From contig NC_045151.1 of NCBI RefSeq assembly GCF_008831285.2, positions 1,421,544-1,485,543 on the forward strand: 64,000 bases of DNA, in the 5' to 3' direction. Shown here piece by piece: positions 37,462-50,280 of this stretch (position 1 is the first letter of the stretch; each line of letters begins with the position of its first letter). Both the position numbers and the translations under genes were made by a program. The notes beneath the pieces were generated by a model. The model was not told the DNA's origin. It was given only the letters and a program-made list of their open reading frames with translations, and ran no database searches. The stretch is from Nymphaea colorata. Taxonomy: Eukaryota; Streptophyta; Magnoliopsida; Nymphaeales; Nymphaeaceae.

Positions 37462-40400
37462 GTACCGGTGAAAAGTTTCACGAGGAAGTTTTTATCGCCT
37501 GATCCTTTTTCTTCCTTTGTTTAATCTTTGGTCTTTGGTAGTGTTTCTTTGTATGGTTGTTAACACCATCACCTTTGGGAGTTGGTCTTTTGTTATTTTT
37601 ATATTACTTTCACGAGTTGAGGAGGATTTGTTTATCCTAAGAGTATGCAAAAGAACATGGTGGTGCCCTTTCTTTAATTTAACTGAAATCCCACTGGAGA
37701 TAATAACAAGAATTAGGTCTCTGTTTAGCAGTTTCTGCAGAGCAAACCAGAAAATAACTCATTCGTGGGGTTAAAGGAAAATGATTGACCACCAAGTACA
37801 GAACCTTTTTCCTTTCTCTACTTCTGACTTTTGTGGCGGTAAAATGCCAAATTCGGGGTGCTTGGGATCAGAAGTTCAGAGATATCTCTGTACCTAACCA
37901 TGACAAATTTTTACATGTTTTGTCTGCTTCACGACAGGCTGTGGCAATGAGATGTTTCTTTCCCAAATTGCACCCACGTAGCTCTTCCATTATTTTCTTC
38001 TTTCCAGGGAGGTAATGAATGCATGAGGTTTTATGGTTGAAAAGCAACTTATCTTGGATAGGGTTCTGTCTGGAACAGAAACAGGAGAGGAGATAAGGAG
38101 TTGAGGAAATTTTGATGAGTATTTAATGCATTTCATTCACACCACTTATTGTTCTGGTTGCGATGGTAAGAATTTAAAGCTAAGAATAGAAATGGAAATG
38201 AAAATGTGAGTGCAGATGAAATCATCTTCAACTACTTTTTAAAAGATGTTACCAAATTCACCCTCAAGTCCATTTTTTTATTTTCACTCTCATCTGCATT
38301 CTTTTCTACTTCAGTTCTGCTTCTAAACATAGTCTGAGTTTCAGTAGACAATTTACATCTTGTTCTTATGATACAACTAATTTATTTTCAGTCTTCAGGG
38401 TGTGACCATTTTTATATTAGTTTAAACGGACGTGAGAGAAAGGGAAATAAGTTTCAAGCTATTTATTTGGTGACTGACTGAACAGGAAGAGGACCACCAA
38501 AACGTGTAGGAAATTTCTATCAGGAAGCGGATTCTCTCCCTTCCAGACAAACAAGGGGGCCTAGTCAAACGCAGAAAAGACTTTCTGAAGGAGTATTCGA
38601 AATATATTGTAGAAAAGCAAAAGATGAGGGAAAATTAGTCTACTCTCATCTTAGGGGTAGCTGCACTAGACTATTTTCTGCAAGACACCTTTTTTGTGAA
38701 GAAAATTTTTAGTAAATTTTCTTGTGTCCTTTAGATATTTTCTGCTTAATTTTCGACATTATATTATACTCACTACCAACCGTGTTAGGCTGCCTAAATA
38801 CGATCATGTGCTTGTGTGTGTTTTGTCGGTGATGCCCATCTTCTCTGGTCGAAAGAGCATGTCTAACTGGTGGGGCGACCATAGGAATCGGAAAAATCTG
38901 TGGACTGAATTATTGCTGAAAAGTTTGATCTGGACGGCCTCCCCTATTGTTTCTATCAAATCAATGCGCCTCTGATCTCCATTTTTGCCACATGGGTCTC
39001 TTTCTTTCTTGATCTGTTATAATCTAAAAGCGCAAGTTGTGAAGTTTCTTGGTTTAAATTGTTCTTCCTTCTCGTTCCAATAATCCAAATCAACCTGTTT
39101 ATGATATCCTCTGTTGTAGTTTTGATATATATGGGTTTGCTCTTTGAAATTATTCTTACTACCCTGTCCTTTTGTTTACCTTTCTATTTTTATCATAAAA
39201 ATAATCCCGCTTACTGTGTACGTGGTTCCAAGCTGCTCATTCTTCCATTGTACGCCCATTTACTGGTTTGCACTGCTTCTTCTCTGAATGCAAAACAATG
39301 TTGGATTTAGCAGTTACATTTTAAAGAACAGATGAACTCTTGCTTACAAGCGTAAAGTATTTGTATAATCTGCCATTATCTTGTGCTGGTTCCCCATATA
39401 ATGGTGTACCGAAATCTCCAGGTTCAACAGCCATGGTCAATCTTCAGAGGCCTGCATCAGACGCATCTGGAAGATCATTTCCCAGACCATGTGACCAGGA
39501 CTGGGATGAAGGATTAGATGACTCTGTTAATGCATGCGAAAAAAAAAGAAGGCTGAGGCCTGATCAAGTTCGCTTCTTGGAGAAGAGCTTCGAGTTGGAG
39601 AACAAGTTGGAACCTGAAAGGAAGGTGCAACTAGCAGTCAATTTGGGGCTCCAACCTCGCCAGGTTGCTATTTGGTTCCAAAATCGCCGAGCTCGATGGA
39701 AGACTAAGCAACTCGAGAAAGAATATGATCAGCTGAAAGAGAAGTATGACAGGTTGAAGGCTGATCATGAAGCCTTGATCCATGAGAAGGAAAATCTTCA
39801 AGCTGAAGTATAAGTTTCTTTTCTTTGCAACCAAAGTGCCAGAGAGTCCTTATTTGCATGACAATCCTGCATTCACATAAAACTATCTTATTATGCTCCT
39901 TATTTTAGGAACATACGATTTTTTTAGCATCTTTGCAAGTTCCGCCTATCTGCTGTGGGTGGTAACGAGGATGACCAACGTCATGAAACTTCGACCAAGA
40001 AGTTTCAGTTATGATTTTGGTTGTATTCAATTATAAGTATGCTAATCGTTCCATTAATTTCTGTCATTTCTTCTCCTTTTCATTCAGGTCATCATGTACA
40101 CAAATTTATTGAACTCCGATAAGGAAGACAGAAGAGAACCACAATCAGTTCCAGATGTGAACAAAGATCTTCAGAGCTCCCAGTATGGACATGCTGATGC
40201 TCCTTCACGTGAGGAGCGTCTGGAGGAAGCCATCCTTGCACATAAACCAAAATTCAGTTCTGCTAGCGTTGCCACTATTGACCCTAATCGCCAGCAGGTC
40301 TCTGAAGTCTCTCGAGCAGATGAAGGCCAAGCGGAACTTGAAAAGAACCTCATCACTGAGAGTCCTTATGTTCCAAAAGTGGAGGATGCCATGTACAAGG

Positions 40401-40474
40401 ATCCGCCAGAAGGCGACTCTGCTAGCTATGGGTTTGTGTCTGAGGATCAGTATCTCTGGTTTTGGCCCCTTTGA
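37299..40474 (+). CDS. HD-Zip class I transcription factor
   Basis: Three exons on the plus strand, 37299-37410, 39422-39807 and 40088-40474, join in frame to 294 aa. A KKRRL start at 78-82 leads into the homeodomain, with recognition helix [10 protein letters not shown] at 122-131. An adjoining leucine zipper has Leu at 135, 142, 149, 156 and 163, a perfect heptad register. This direct fusion defines plant HD-Zip proteins, and lack of START and CPSCE motifs points to class I. Class I dimers are known to bind the CAATNATTG pseudopalindrome and act in drought/ABA, light and organ-growth responses. The acidic tail ends [11 protein letters not shown], like the aromatic AHA-type activation motif of several class I proteins. 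Intron 1 (2.0 kb) opens with a CT run; exon 1 encodes a Ser/Pro-rich, poorly conserved N-terminus. The exact ortholog is not assigned. Confidence 0.95.
37421..37458. repeat. (CT)n microsatellite at the start of HD-Zip intron 1
   Basis: About 38 bases of CT begin only ten bases after the intron 1 donor. It is long enough to vary in length between individuals and close enough to affect splicing of this donor. Confidence 0.95.
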
Positions 40475-40542
40475 GCGTGTTTCCAAATTTAGTTTGCTTC
40501 ATTGTGCATATTGTTTCGGTTGCTTCATTGTGCATAGAAACC

Positions 40543-40548
40543 AATAAA
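40543..40548 (+). terminator. AATAAA polyadenylation signal of the HD-Zip gene
   Basis: AATAAA lies about 70 bases after the stop codon of the HD-Zip gene, a normal position for a plant near-upstream element. Further sequence to about 41,100 is open in places but shows no recognisable protein. Confidence 0.6.
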
Positions 40549-40559
40549 TTGGAGAGAGG

Positions 40560-43050
40560 GGGAGAGATTTCTGCTTTTCATGTACAATAAGTGATCTATC
40601 TGTTTGGTGAAGGATGTGGCACCGTCAGACATCTCTTCTTCTCAGTGGCGCCTCTCCGAGGCTTGCCTCTGTACCATACCTATGCTTGGCTGCATGAACG
40701 CCTGAGCATTCATCCATCTTCGTAGTTACTGCTTTTTCCGTCATAAAATATAGTAAGTTCTTAGAGAAAACAGACTGGAATACGAACTCCAACTTAAACA
40801 ACAGCCTTCGATCTGTTTCTGTGGCTGATAAAACTGCCAAGGATGGCGAAGATTCAGAAGCCGAATTTATTGGTAGCAACCAATGTGCCTGCAAGCTTCT
40901 GAGAGACAAGCAACGGCAGGAGATGCAGGGGCAGACAGAGAGGAACGAGGTCGTTTGGCAGAATCAGAATGAAAGATCACCTATTCATTCCCTGAGCTTG
41001 TTTGGCAGCAGGTCTTTCAAACGGGACGCACGAGCAATGCTCACACGCAAAGGGACAAGTACAAACGAGGAACTTAAGGTCTAGGGCGGTTACTTTTCCG
41101 CCACACGCTCATCCAATTGAAGACGAGAACCATAGATTAAGCCAAAGCTGAGTGCCTGAGTCTCATTTGAATCCGTTTCCATGTTTGCCTATAATCTGAT
41201 AAAGATACCCCCCCACCCCCCCAAATCCTAGCCCGCCAATCAAAAGAAGAAAAGGCAGAACATAATGATGAGTCTTGATCTAGACACATCATAAAGATAT
41301 GTGACAATTGGACGTGGCTTTTTTTCCTCCTACTGCCTGAGTGAAGGTCCCTCCCTTTTTTTTTCCCGATACATCGAAATGATATTTTTACCATGCTTCA
41401 GTTTGTATATCTGTGCTCCTTTACATCACAGAAAATTTTCTAAACAAAACTGGCAGTCTATTAACCTCTGCCCTCACTGTTGCACCAACCTGTATCCCCT
41501 GTTACTTATAGCCTCTGTTAATTGTTTTTTTCCTATTGGGACTCTTCCTCACTTTAACAAATTCTTTGCTGCACGTGCCACACCAAATTGGATATACGTT
41601 ATCTGAAAATTACTTCAAAGCGATTCCATTTTGTCCACTTATTTATCTCTCTTTTCTGGGGATGGTCTCATTCCAGTAGAAGAAAAGTTCTTGCGCAATT
41701 TTAGCCCGAGAAACCAATTAAGAATGGTAAAGGTGGGACTGTTTTGTAAGTGACTGTAAGATATGCCATGTGGATGGACACATAGCCAACAAGGTAAGGA
41801 AAAAGTACAAAGTAAACCCCAGATGTTAAATATGACATGCAAGCGGGCAACACCATTCTACATAACTTCATCTTTTCTCTTTGCTTTTGGAGGGGAGGAT
41901 ATTAAACAAAGCACCCTCCAACAATTTGTGAAGTACGCGTTTTCATGAGATTAGCTGCACTGGGTATTTTTTTGCGCTTTTTTTTTCCTGGATTGACGAT
42001 TCTGGATAATAGACCAATCCTGAACTAGAAGATCCAGGACAATGAACTTCGAAATTCGTCTTTCTTGGCGGACAACCACCAAAATTGGACAGGATGTCAG
42101 AGACTTGAATGATCCCTTCATGTCCGCTGACCATTCTCTGAAGTGACACCAGGATTAGAAAGTGTGTTGTAGATGGGAACAGGTGGGCCGCTACCAGATT
42201 GGGTTCAGACTAACAGCTAGAAATGCCTCCATTGATGCATTACCATGGTATGACCTGAGAACATGAACAAGTTTTAGAGCTAGAACCACCAGCAGTAGAA
42301 ACAGTGTAATGAACCACTGGCTATGGAATGACGATGTAACATACTTCGTTCATTTAAGCCAAGGCAGTGACATGAACATACTCTACAGAGCCTTTTTAGC
42401 GCCCTTTAAAGTTTAAAATTTAAAGCCCCTGAACCAGAAATTTGTGGCTCCGCCACTGCTTAACAAGAGATCCAGCTAGAGATCTCCCAGACATGATACC
42501 TTTTCTACACACAAGTAGCTAAGTAACTTTATGGTCAAAACACCATCGTGCACAAAGCATGTTCCTGCAAGACAATTCAATTTCATTTTCCTCGCTATCT
42601 AAAGAACTAGATTATATGTAGCCGAAAAAAGAGTTGACAACCTGAGGAGCCCAGGTAGAAGATGGAGTCAGCTTACGTGACACATTATATGCAGAAGATG
42701 TTACAAGCACTGAAGCAATCACCGGACTAGCATTCATGAAGCCAACTCATTCAAAACATTTTCTGGAACATGACCATCAATGATGCGATGATACATATGA
42801 ACATCCTTGGACAGGTTAGACTGGACAGAGTACATTACATATGATACAGCTTGGAAGATAAAACCACCAGAACATGGGCAATAGGACTCTTATTCCACAG
42901 GAACTCAGCATGGTGGTCCGATGGATAGTCCACTTTTATGAACTTGGTGATTGCCATTTCGACCAGCTACGATGCGTCAAATGTCAAACTCAACAAATTA
43001 CTTCCAATGAGAAACTCAAGAAACTACTTGGCAGTCCGAACCAACAACTG
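40560..43050. other. Convergent gap between HD-Zip and TFIIE beta genes
   Basis: The two genes end toward each other across about 2.5 kb. No coding region is convincing here. Around 42,390-42,460 the string GTGGCTCCGCCACTG is the right end of a CAGTGGCGGAGC-family element whose left end is not visible. The last few hundred bases probably include the TFIIE beta 3' untranslated region. Confidence 0.5.
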
Positions 43051-43057
43051 TCCATCC

Positions 43058-46000
43058 TCACAAGCCAGGAAAATTGAAGAGCTCAGGAAGATGAACGTTT
43101 GTCAACTTGGCCCTCTTGCTAAACTCACGCTTCTTCTTCTGCTTTTGTCTTGGTTTGATGCCTTGCACCTGTGCCACCTTTTTCCTTTCAGCAGTATTGG
43201 TAGCTGGTTTCATTCCATTTTTTAGTAGATCTTTCTCAATGTCGATCATATCCCTGGGCATGTCAATTCCTCTGAAGAGTTGTTTTATATCATCATCTAC
43301 CTTCATTACAACTCTTGGGTCATTTGGATACACTGTATCTTCTTGACATTCTAAATTTGAGAGCAGCCAAACATCACCAGCCGCCTTAAGATCCTGATTT
43401 GGTGGCCAACCATTATCAATATCTCATCAAGAAAGAGACAACACACATACACATGCGGATAGACAGACTAAGATTTGTCAACAACATGTCCAAAGGATAA
43501 CAAAGAATTCACAAGCAAACTAGCAAATAACCTGTGCACTTGTGCATGTATGAACACATGAGACATGCACCTCGAAGTCCAGCATACATGCATCTTGAAG
43601 TCGAGCATCAGCTAGCCTAATAGCAGGGGTGGAGGCAGCTGTGGGCAATTACCCACACATGCCGTGGGCATGCCCACAAAAAGTGTTTGTTTTCATATTG
43701 AAACTTCATGGCAGTTTTTTTTCATTTACATACAGGTGAATCTTAAAATTTAAAATTATAAAGATTTTCTAAAATTGATATGGCAGTTTCTTATTGTTTT
43801 TTGAATGCACAAAATCTTCCTAAAAAGAACCAGACCTTTTATTCTAGGAGAAACCCCTCAACAATACCATGTCAAAGGAAGTTTTGGTACCTATGCCACC
43901 TCTGCATACATAAAATAATAGCCATAGAAGTCCAAAAGGAAAGACATAGCTCTATCAGTCATAATGAACATCAAAGAATGCAACAAAATTGTGGACATCA
44001 AGGCCAAACCTCAAATAAATAATTGATGGTGCAAAGAGTGCATCATTCCATCTCCAAAGACTAAAAGAAAAACACAAAAGATGTTTTTCCCGCTATCAGC
44101 AAACCTAAAAGCACTAAGACATACCTGCAAATCCTCCATAACAAAGGGGTATGCATCTTTAAGGTCACCAACTGCAATTCCTTCTGGAGCCTTACGAATA
44201 AGTAGTAGAAGTTCATGCTTGCTCTTGATCTCATGCTTTGACTGAGGATAAACGGATACAGAAACTTAGCAACTACAAACACCAACAAAAGAGCAGTTTT
44301 CTTGCTAAAGGACAGCAAAACCTCAAGCTTATTAAAGGCAGTTATGAATTATGTACCAGCACCCATGCCCAACCACAGCTCTCTAAAGCTATCTTCTTTC
44401 CATTTCCTTCACAATTTCATTTTTGGTTTCTTTTTTCTTTTCCTGTCTAGGATCAGTTCAGCACCCATTATGATAGTCTTAAAGTGAAGCGTTCTCAACA
44501 TTTTGTTCAAATAATTAAGGAAAGATTTTCCCTGCCTCACCTATATTGAGTTCTATCAAATTCAACATTTCCAATGTATACAATTAAAACTTCACGAAAT
44601 TTTCATTTTTGGGCTACCTTTTATACTATGTCACACGGGTACGGGTACAATAAGGGTACTCGTACGGGTACGCGGACACAACAATTTTCAAAATTTTAGG
44701 ATATGCGGACATGGCGAATTTTATATTCTAAAAAATTAAAAAGGATAATAAAATAAAAAAACATCAAATTAATAATTCACTCTTACAATCTCATAAGTCA
44801 TAAGAAAGAAAGTCTCAGACTCTCAAACAAAACATTGTTCATCACCAATCTCATAAGTCATAAGAAAGAAAGTCTCAAACAAAACAAAGAATGTCAGGTT
44901 AGTAAAGTGGTTTGGATCGGGTTTGACCCAGACCCGATCCAAAACGTATCCTACCGTGTCCAAGTGTCGGTATCCAGGTGTCGGAGTGTCGACACCGATA
45001 CGCGGCCCATTTTGCCGTGTTCATGTGACATAGCTTTTATAAATAATTCCAAAAAAAGAGACCATTCTTTGTGATTTTCTTAAGAAGGGACACATATTTT
45101 TCATGCAAACTCTCAACTGTTTGAATTAAAGTTCCGTTAGCCGGAGAAATAGAAAATGTTAGGTAATTTTTCTTTTCAATATTACCTCTATCAAGAAGTT
45201 GCATTCTTATGGTTTTAGGCTTTTAGCCAACAGTTTGTGTTTCTCGAGTCAATGGAAGTCTATTCCAGGCCACATTTGACAATTTTTATGAAAAATGTGG
45301 CCTTCGTTATGAAAATTGCAAAAGGTGGACCTGCTTTTGGAATTGTAGGCAAAAGGTAGGCCCAGAAAAAGAAACTTCATATTTAGCAACCATCAGACAA
45401 AAGCAGAAATAACTATTTAAAAAACTCTCACAAGTTACTGCAATCATTTCAAGAGAGAAAAACAAACTATCCCCATTATTTAAAGTTCCATAAACATACG
45501 CAGGCCCAACCTGAGGTAGTTGTCCAAACTGTGAAAAGTCCAAAATACATTTATGAAACATATAAGCTCCCGCTGTCCATACTTAAATTTACCTTGTAAG
45601 AGAAGCACTCGCCATCATAGTTTACTTTGATATTCTTTCTTAAACTGTCAAATACGATCTTGTTTGCTTTGACATCAACAAAAGATGCTTTATTGATCTG
45701 CTCTGGTGTGAGAGCGCGCCTTGTCTGCATTGACAAAGAAAAGTAAAGATCAGCTCAACGAAGGTGCCTGCAGACATAACTGCTAACTAAAGAGTTCAAA
45801 TCTGGAAGAAAAAAGGCAAACTTTGTGACTAGTTTCACAGCAGGTCCAGTAATTTTACCTATGACAGCAACAAGACCTAGAGTAAATGTTACAGATTGAA
45901 GGCATAGCCATGATTCTAGTATGACATCTAGGATAAATCTAGAAAACCAAAGATTCTATATGAACATCACAATAGAAGGCATGCTATTCTACAACCTAGG

Positions 46001-47056
46001 CAAGCTGGGATGCCATCTTTAGATGTTATGGACATTAAATTCCTGCAATGAAAGGCCAGAGATACTAGAAGCAGCATCATAAGATAGGGGCACTACGGAA
46101 TGCCATTCACAACCATTAACGGTAGACGCAATTGGTGCTAGATACTTGCAGTACCATTCTAACACCTCATTGCAGGATTTTGGCAATGAAAACTCCCCAA
46201 TATTCCCCGATCTGCTTCTCACGCACATCCCACTTTGCACGGACAGCAGCAACTGCCATTTCCTTCACCATTCTTAGGTTCACCCCCTTCCGTGCAACCT
46301 TACTCAAATTCTCAAGTTAAACTGAACGTAGTTTCACGTGAAAAGTAAACAATAATTTACATTAAAAGGTCAAGAACAAAAGCTGACAAAGTCCACAGGT
46401 TCACTCATATGCCAGAGTGTTTGGTTATCCCTGATGCAAAAATATCAGCTTACTCTTCAAAAGCAGAGGGAAAACATGGGGGAGAAATCATTTATAGTCC
46501 ACATAACATTTCTAAAAGCAGTCGAGGAGGTCAATTAATTTTTGGAAAAGATTGAGAAAATCAGCCTGAATCTAATGGAATCATAATGGTTCCAATCCAT
46601 ATAATAAGAACTCCTTTTTTTAGTTAAGAAGAAACTGGAAAAATCTATTTAACGGGAAGGAAATACTGAAACAGGCAACGTCTTATAGAACCTCTCAAAT
46701 CTGAAATATCCATTCAAAATGTAAACAATCTAACCACAGTAGACAGTAAGTATCACAAAAAATATAAAAGCATACAGAGAATCCGGTTCAGCTAATACGG
46801 TCAACACGGGTACCTCACGGAGGAGGTCCAGTACACGTTTGATCTGCGCACCAACTGGAGACTTCCTAATGCTATTGATATATTGAAGCCTCTCCGTCTC
46901 ATTTGAGAACTTCAGAGGCACAGGGGACTTCTGTGCAGCAGCTGAAGCTGCAGGTCTGGTCTTCAAAGGTGCCGCTTCGGCAGCAATGCCAACAAGTGCT
47001 AACTGGCACTTCTCCTGCTGACTCCAGAACTTGTTTAGCTTCTCTTTTAGATCCAT
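43058..47056 (-). CDS. Transcription initiation factor IIE subunit beta
   Basis: Four coding exons on the minus strand, 47056-46814, 45724-45593, 44241-44125 and 43393-43058, are all phase 0 and give 275 aa. TFIIE beta pairs with TFIIE alpha to recruit and regulate TFIIH at Pol II promoters. Recognisable blocks in order: N-terminal coiled part MDLKEKLNKFWSQQEKCQ; first winged-helix region (INSIRKSPVGAQIKRVLDLL to VNYDGECFSYK); SKHELLLLIRKAPEGIAVGDLKDAYPFVMEDLQ; the WLLSNLE strand; VYPNDPR; a KVDDDIKQLFRGIDMPRD stretch; and a basic tail (KPRQKQKKKREFSKRAKLTNVHLPELF) typical of plant and animal TFIIE beta. Length is near the usual size for plants. A good acceptor ending at 47,115 lies 58 bases before the ATG, so the 5' leader is probably spliced. 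Intron 3 contains a hAT MITE. Confidence 0.95.
44626..45033. mobile_element. hAT-type MITE with perfect 8-bp duplication, inside TFIIE beta intron 3 (408 bp)
   Basis: The left end is CTATGTCACACGGGTACGGG and the reversed right end is CTATGTCACATGAACACGG; the first ten bases are perfectly inverted. The identical octamer CTTTTATA flanks it at 44,618-44,625 and 45,034-45,041. Inside is a 60-bp-period duplication (44,786-44,820 and 44,846-44,880) with CTCATAAGTCATAAGAAAG. Ends rich in GGGTACGGGTAC and GTGTCGGAGTGTCGAC suggest subterminal transposase-binding repeats. The same left end occurs at 51,776 next to hAT transposase remnants. Confidence 0.92.
46019..46316 (-). pseudogene. Coding-like fragment inside TFIIE beta intron 1
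   Basis: The minus strand is open over about 48 codons from near 46,316 (NLSKVARKGVNLRMVKEM, then AVAAVRAKWDVREKQIGEYWG). After an apparent frameshift near 46,175 it continues in a second frame (CNEVLEWYCKYLAPIAST, then VNGCEWHSVVPLSYDAA) to a stop at 46,019. Amino-acid composition looks protein-like, unlike the surrounding AT-rich intron. A stop precedes it and no family is recognised. It may be a captured gene fragment, a retro-copy remnant or chance. Confidence 0.3.
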
Positions 47057-48300
47057 CTGAAATGTAAGAAACCAACTTCACACGAACCAGGCAAAGACTC
47101 AGAGTATCTTCCACCTGCCAAAGAAAGACACATTAAGCACACACACAAATAAATATTCATTGCAAAAAAATAGAAAGGACAAGCACTCATAAGCACTGTG
47201 CTTGTGGCGGGCATATAGGCGCTTGATTGCAGGTGGAATGTTCTTGTGAGTAAAAACTCCCCTCACTTTAGCAAGATTAACCCTCAGTCAACGATGGGTG
47301 AACATTTCGCCCTCAAAACGTATATCTACTGCTCCCTGACCTTCTAAAGGTAAAAATAGTTTCACCAGTTACTATTTTGACCCTAGGGAAGAAGATAACT
47401 TATCCAAATTGAGTTTCCCCTGCAATGAAACAGAGACTAGATGAGAAAGAAACATGCCATCTTTCCACATTAACGACTCAAAACCGGCACATTCACTTGT
47501 GCTCTGGAGGAGAAAACCCTATGAAAAGGGTGAACTACTAAATTGAGCTAGTGACATAAGCTACCCACGCACCATCACCACCACCGACACCATTCCCACC
47601 CTTTTTGTTCATCAGCAAAGTTCGAGGCAAGCGGACTATACCAGATTATGCCAAGAAATGCGCCTCGAGTAACGAACAGTCGGATTCTTGAATCTTTTCG
47701 ACTTATAGATCTTTTAAGCCTCTCAATCTTTCCAAGTGAACAAAGCTCTTGCTGGCACCGGCATCACTACCGTTTTCTGGCTTCACCGCTAGAAAGAAAG
47801 ATGACGAAACCCCAATAATCCCTCAGACGTCCACTGACTGGTAAACATTTTCAAGAGGAGAACCCACTTTTCAACAGAAAATTGGGTACGACGAGCATGC
47901 CGTGTAAGGAACAAGCAAATTCCGGCGGGTCAAGCAGGCCCGCGGTTTCCCTCCTTGTAAAGCAAAACAATATATTCAAATAATCACCTCTTTAAAGAAG
48001 AGAAAGAGGACCATTCGGACCTCAAACACCAAGAAACAATTCAGCTATAGCTCAAAAAAGAAGGCAACAGATGACCAGTTCGCTGCTCAAAACAGAAAAG
48101 CTGTTAAGGGCACCGAGATGTCGCCAGAAGTCGGAGACGGAGAGAGAGAGACAGGGCGGTTCATTTGAAGGGCCGGAGTCCGTTAACTTGGGTTTGGAAG
48201 TTGGAACTCAAGTCAAGAAGGTGGTCGTGGCTTCTGTCCACCGATGCTATCGGGGCACAGTAAAAAAGAACAGTCCGCACTCTTAAACTATGTACAAGGT
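47057..48300 (-). promoter_or_regulatory. 5' leader, probable leader intron and promoter region of TFIIE beta
   Basis: A short leader exon (47,057-47,114) is preceded by a TTTCTTTGGCAG acceptor, so a leader intron is likely. The distal leader exon is probably in the 47,900-48,250 area, where the minus strand has CT-rich tracts and GC-richer sequence. The exact start is not visible. I see no other gene here. Confidence 0.4.
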
Positions 48301-49378
48301 ATGGCCTACATTTTTCAATTGCGATCACAATGGCTAATACTTCTGAACGGTCAATGATTTCAGACTACAACGCATATCGCGACCGGAAAAAGTGGCCGGA
48401 AACGATTAGGGGGAGTAAGTACAAAGGGGGGAAAAAGAGTACATTCCATCAAAGAAAGAAGGAAAATAAGCGTGTAAATGTTCCAAAGGCTAATGCTGGG
48501 TCACTACTTTTGCTGGTCTCAATCGTCAACCAGACAAGGTCTCTCTTCTTGAAATGATCTTCACAAGTGAAACGAAAGAAACAAAAAAGTTATACACTTA
48601 AAGCAAGTTTTAAAATACCAACGAGTTTATCAATACATAATTATATTCGGAACCAAGCAAGAGGAAAGCGTTCTTTTCAAGTTAGGATTATCTTCTGCTT
48701 TGTGGCATCTCGTTTCTGTGGCTTTTGTGAGGCGTGCTTAGAAATTGATTCATTTTCTTTGCTTTTTCCCTTTTTTGATCAAAACATTGGGGTTAAAGCC
48801 TGTATAGAGCAATCGTGTTTGTCTGCACAGTGATGTCGAAAAATGTAAAATCTACTGCAGGTTGTCTACATAGTTTACAAAAATTGCAGTCATGCTATCT
48901 TGTTTGATTGGAAAGAAAAAAAAAAGTAAAGAAATTGTTAAAATCATGTCCGTTTAGACTGCATAGTATTGAATTTAAGTTGTTTTACAATGATACCCCT
49001 AACACTCTTATTATGCATCACTCTCTCATCTCTCTACAATCAACAAGTAACCTGAAATAACGAATCAGAATGCATGCATTCACTATAAATAAAAAATTGG
49101 TTGAAGTTACTTGAGCACGGTAGTTATCTGTCAATTATACATCTTTCAATTGTAGATGGACAAATTACATTATTCAACAAAAGTATGCACACTAACTCGA
49201 TGACATCAAATCATCACAAGTTGGAAACTTCGTGCGTTTTCCCTTCTTATGCAAATTAAAGTTAGATGAATGAATGAATGCTCAAACGCCTGCAACCCTC
49301 TTTGTTAAAGGGATTTAGAGCTCTCTATTTCACTACTTGAGAAGATTTTAGAGTTCCTCTCTCTCTCTCTCTCTCTTT

Positions 49379-49417
<39 letters not shown>

Positions 49418-49890
49418 CTTATAGCGGTCACCATTGCATTTTTTTAAACACAAGTTGGGCCTTTCAGAGCAGGCCCTGTAACCGATGTTGACGCTGCAAC
49501 AGTCGTACTACGACAGTCAAATTTTTAATGGAAGGATTCTCGTCTGGTGGGATGGGAATTCTGGAATGAAAATTTTCGAATCAAGTCCAATGGCCATTTT
49601 TTCCATCCTCAGTTTGATAAAACTAGGAGGAAATTCAAAAGTTTGAATGTTGTTTCTTCCGTCACAGGAAACATCTAAGCAATCAAACAGGCCCTAAAGG
49701 GGAGCAAATTATTCACGTCTTTTTGAAAATATTCCTTTGATCAAAACTAAGCTTTCCTCAACCTAGCTTCAACTGTCTTCCCTTAAATAATGTTCCATCT
49801 CCAAATGGCACTTAAGGACGTCATGTTAAAGTAAATGCTAAATGCTAAATGCTCTCCTCAAACTGAAAAAAAAAGGAGAAAGAAAAAGTC
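48301..49890. other. Intergenic, nothing recognised apart from a microsatellite
   Basis: AT-rich sequence with short open frames only. A compound CT/AT microsatellite lies at 49,356-49,413. No conserved protein motif was found in any frame that I read. Confidence 0.5.
49356..49413. repeat. Compound (CT)n(AT)n microsatellite
   Basis: A CT run is followed after TTTTTCT by an AT run of about 32 bases, the same order as the runs at 19,395 and 25,694. Confidence 0.95.
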
Positions 49891-49893
49891 AAA

Positions 49894-50232
49894 GGGTGCG
49901 TTTGGCTTGGATGACACTATCAGCAAACTTGGCAAGTTTTCAAAAACTTGGTTCAAAACTCAGTTTTAGAAACTTGGTTCAATACTCAGTTTTAGAAACT
50001 TGGTTTAGATGTCTGGATGACAAGTGAAAACTTTATTTAGAGACAAAAATTAGCCTTACCTAAAAAAAACCCTGAGACAAAGTATATTTTTTTCGGGTTT
50101 TTATAAAGGCAAACTTTTGTCAAAACCCTGTTTTAATGTCATCCAAATATTCTTGAAATTGTATTTTTAGAGCAAAACCAGGTTTTGTCTGTCGAAACTA
50201 AACCTGATTTTGAATTGCCATCCACACACCCC
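49894..50232. mobile_element. GGGTGYGTTTGG-type MITE with internal 26-bp tandem repeat (339 bp)
   Basis: The left end GGGTGCGTTTGGCTTGGATG and the reversed right end GGGGTGTGTGGATGG are loosely inverted, resembling PIF/Harbinger or hAT MITE termini. No clear target duplication is seen. A 26-bp unit (AACTTGGTTCAAAACTCAG and following) is repeated at 49,945-49,970 and 49,971-49,996 with a partial third copy. Confidence 0.5.
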
Positions 50233-50280
50233 AAAAAAATAACAATCCAACCACCCTTTCCTCTGTCCAATCCCCTTCTC

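Noticed and set aside
40625..41084. Open frames on both strands after the HD-Zip stop
   Set aside because: They lie just beyond a polyadenylation signal, overlap each other, and have no recognised motif. Best read as 3' flank.
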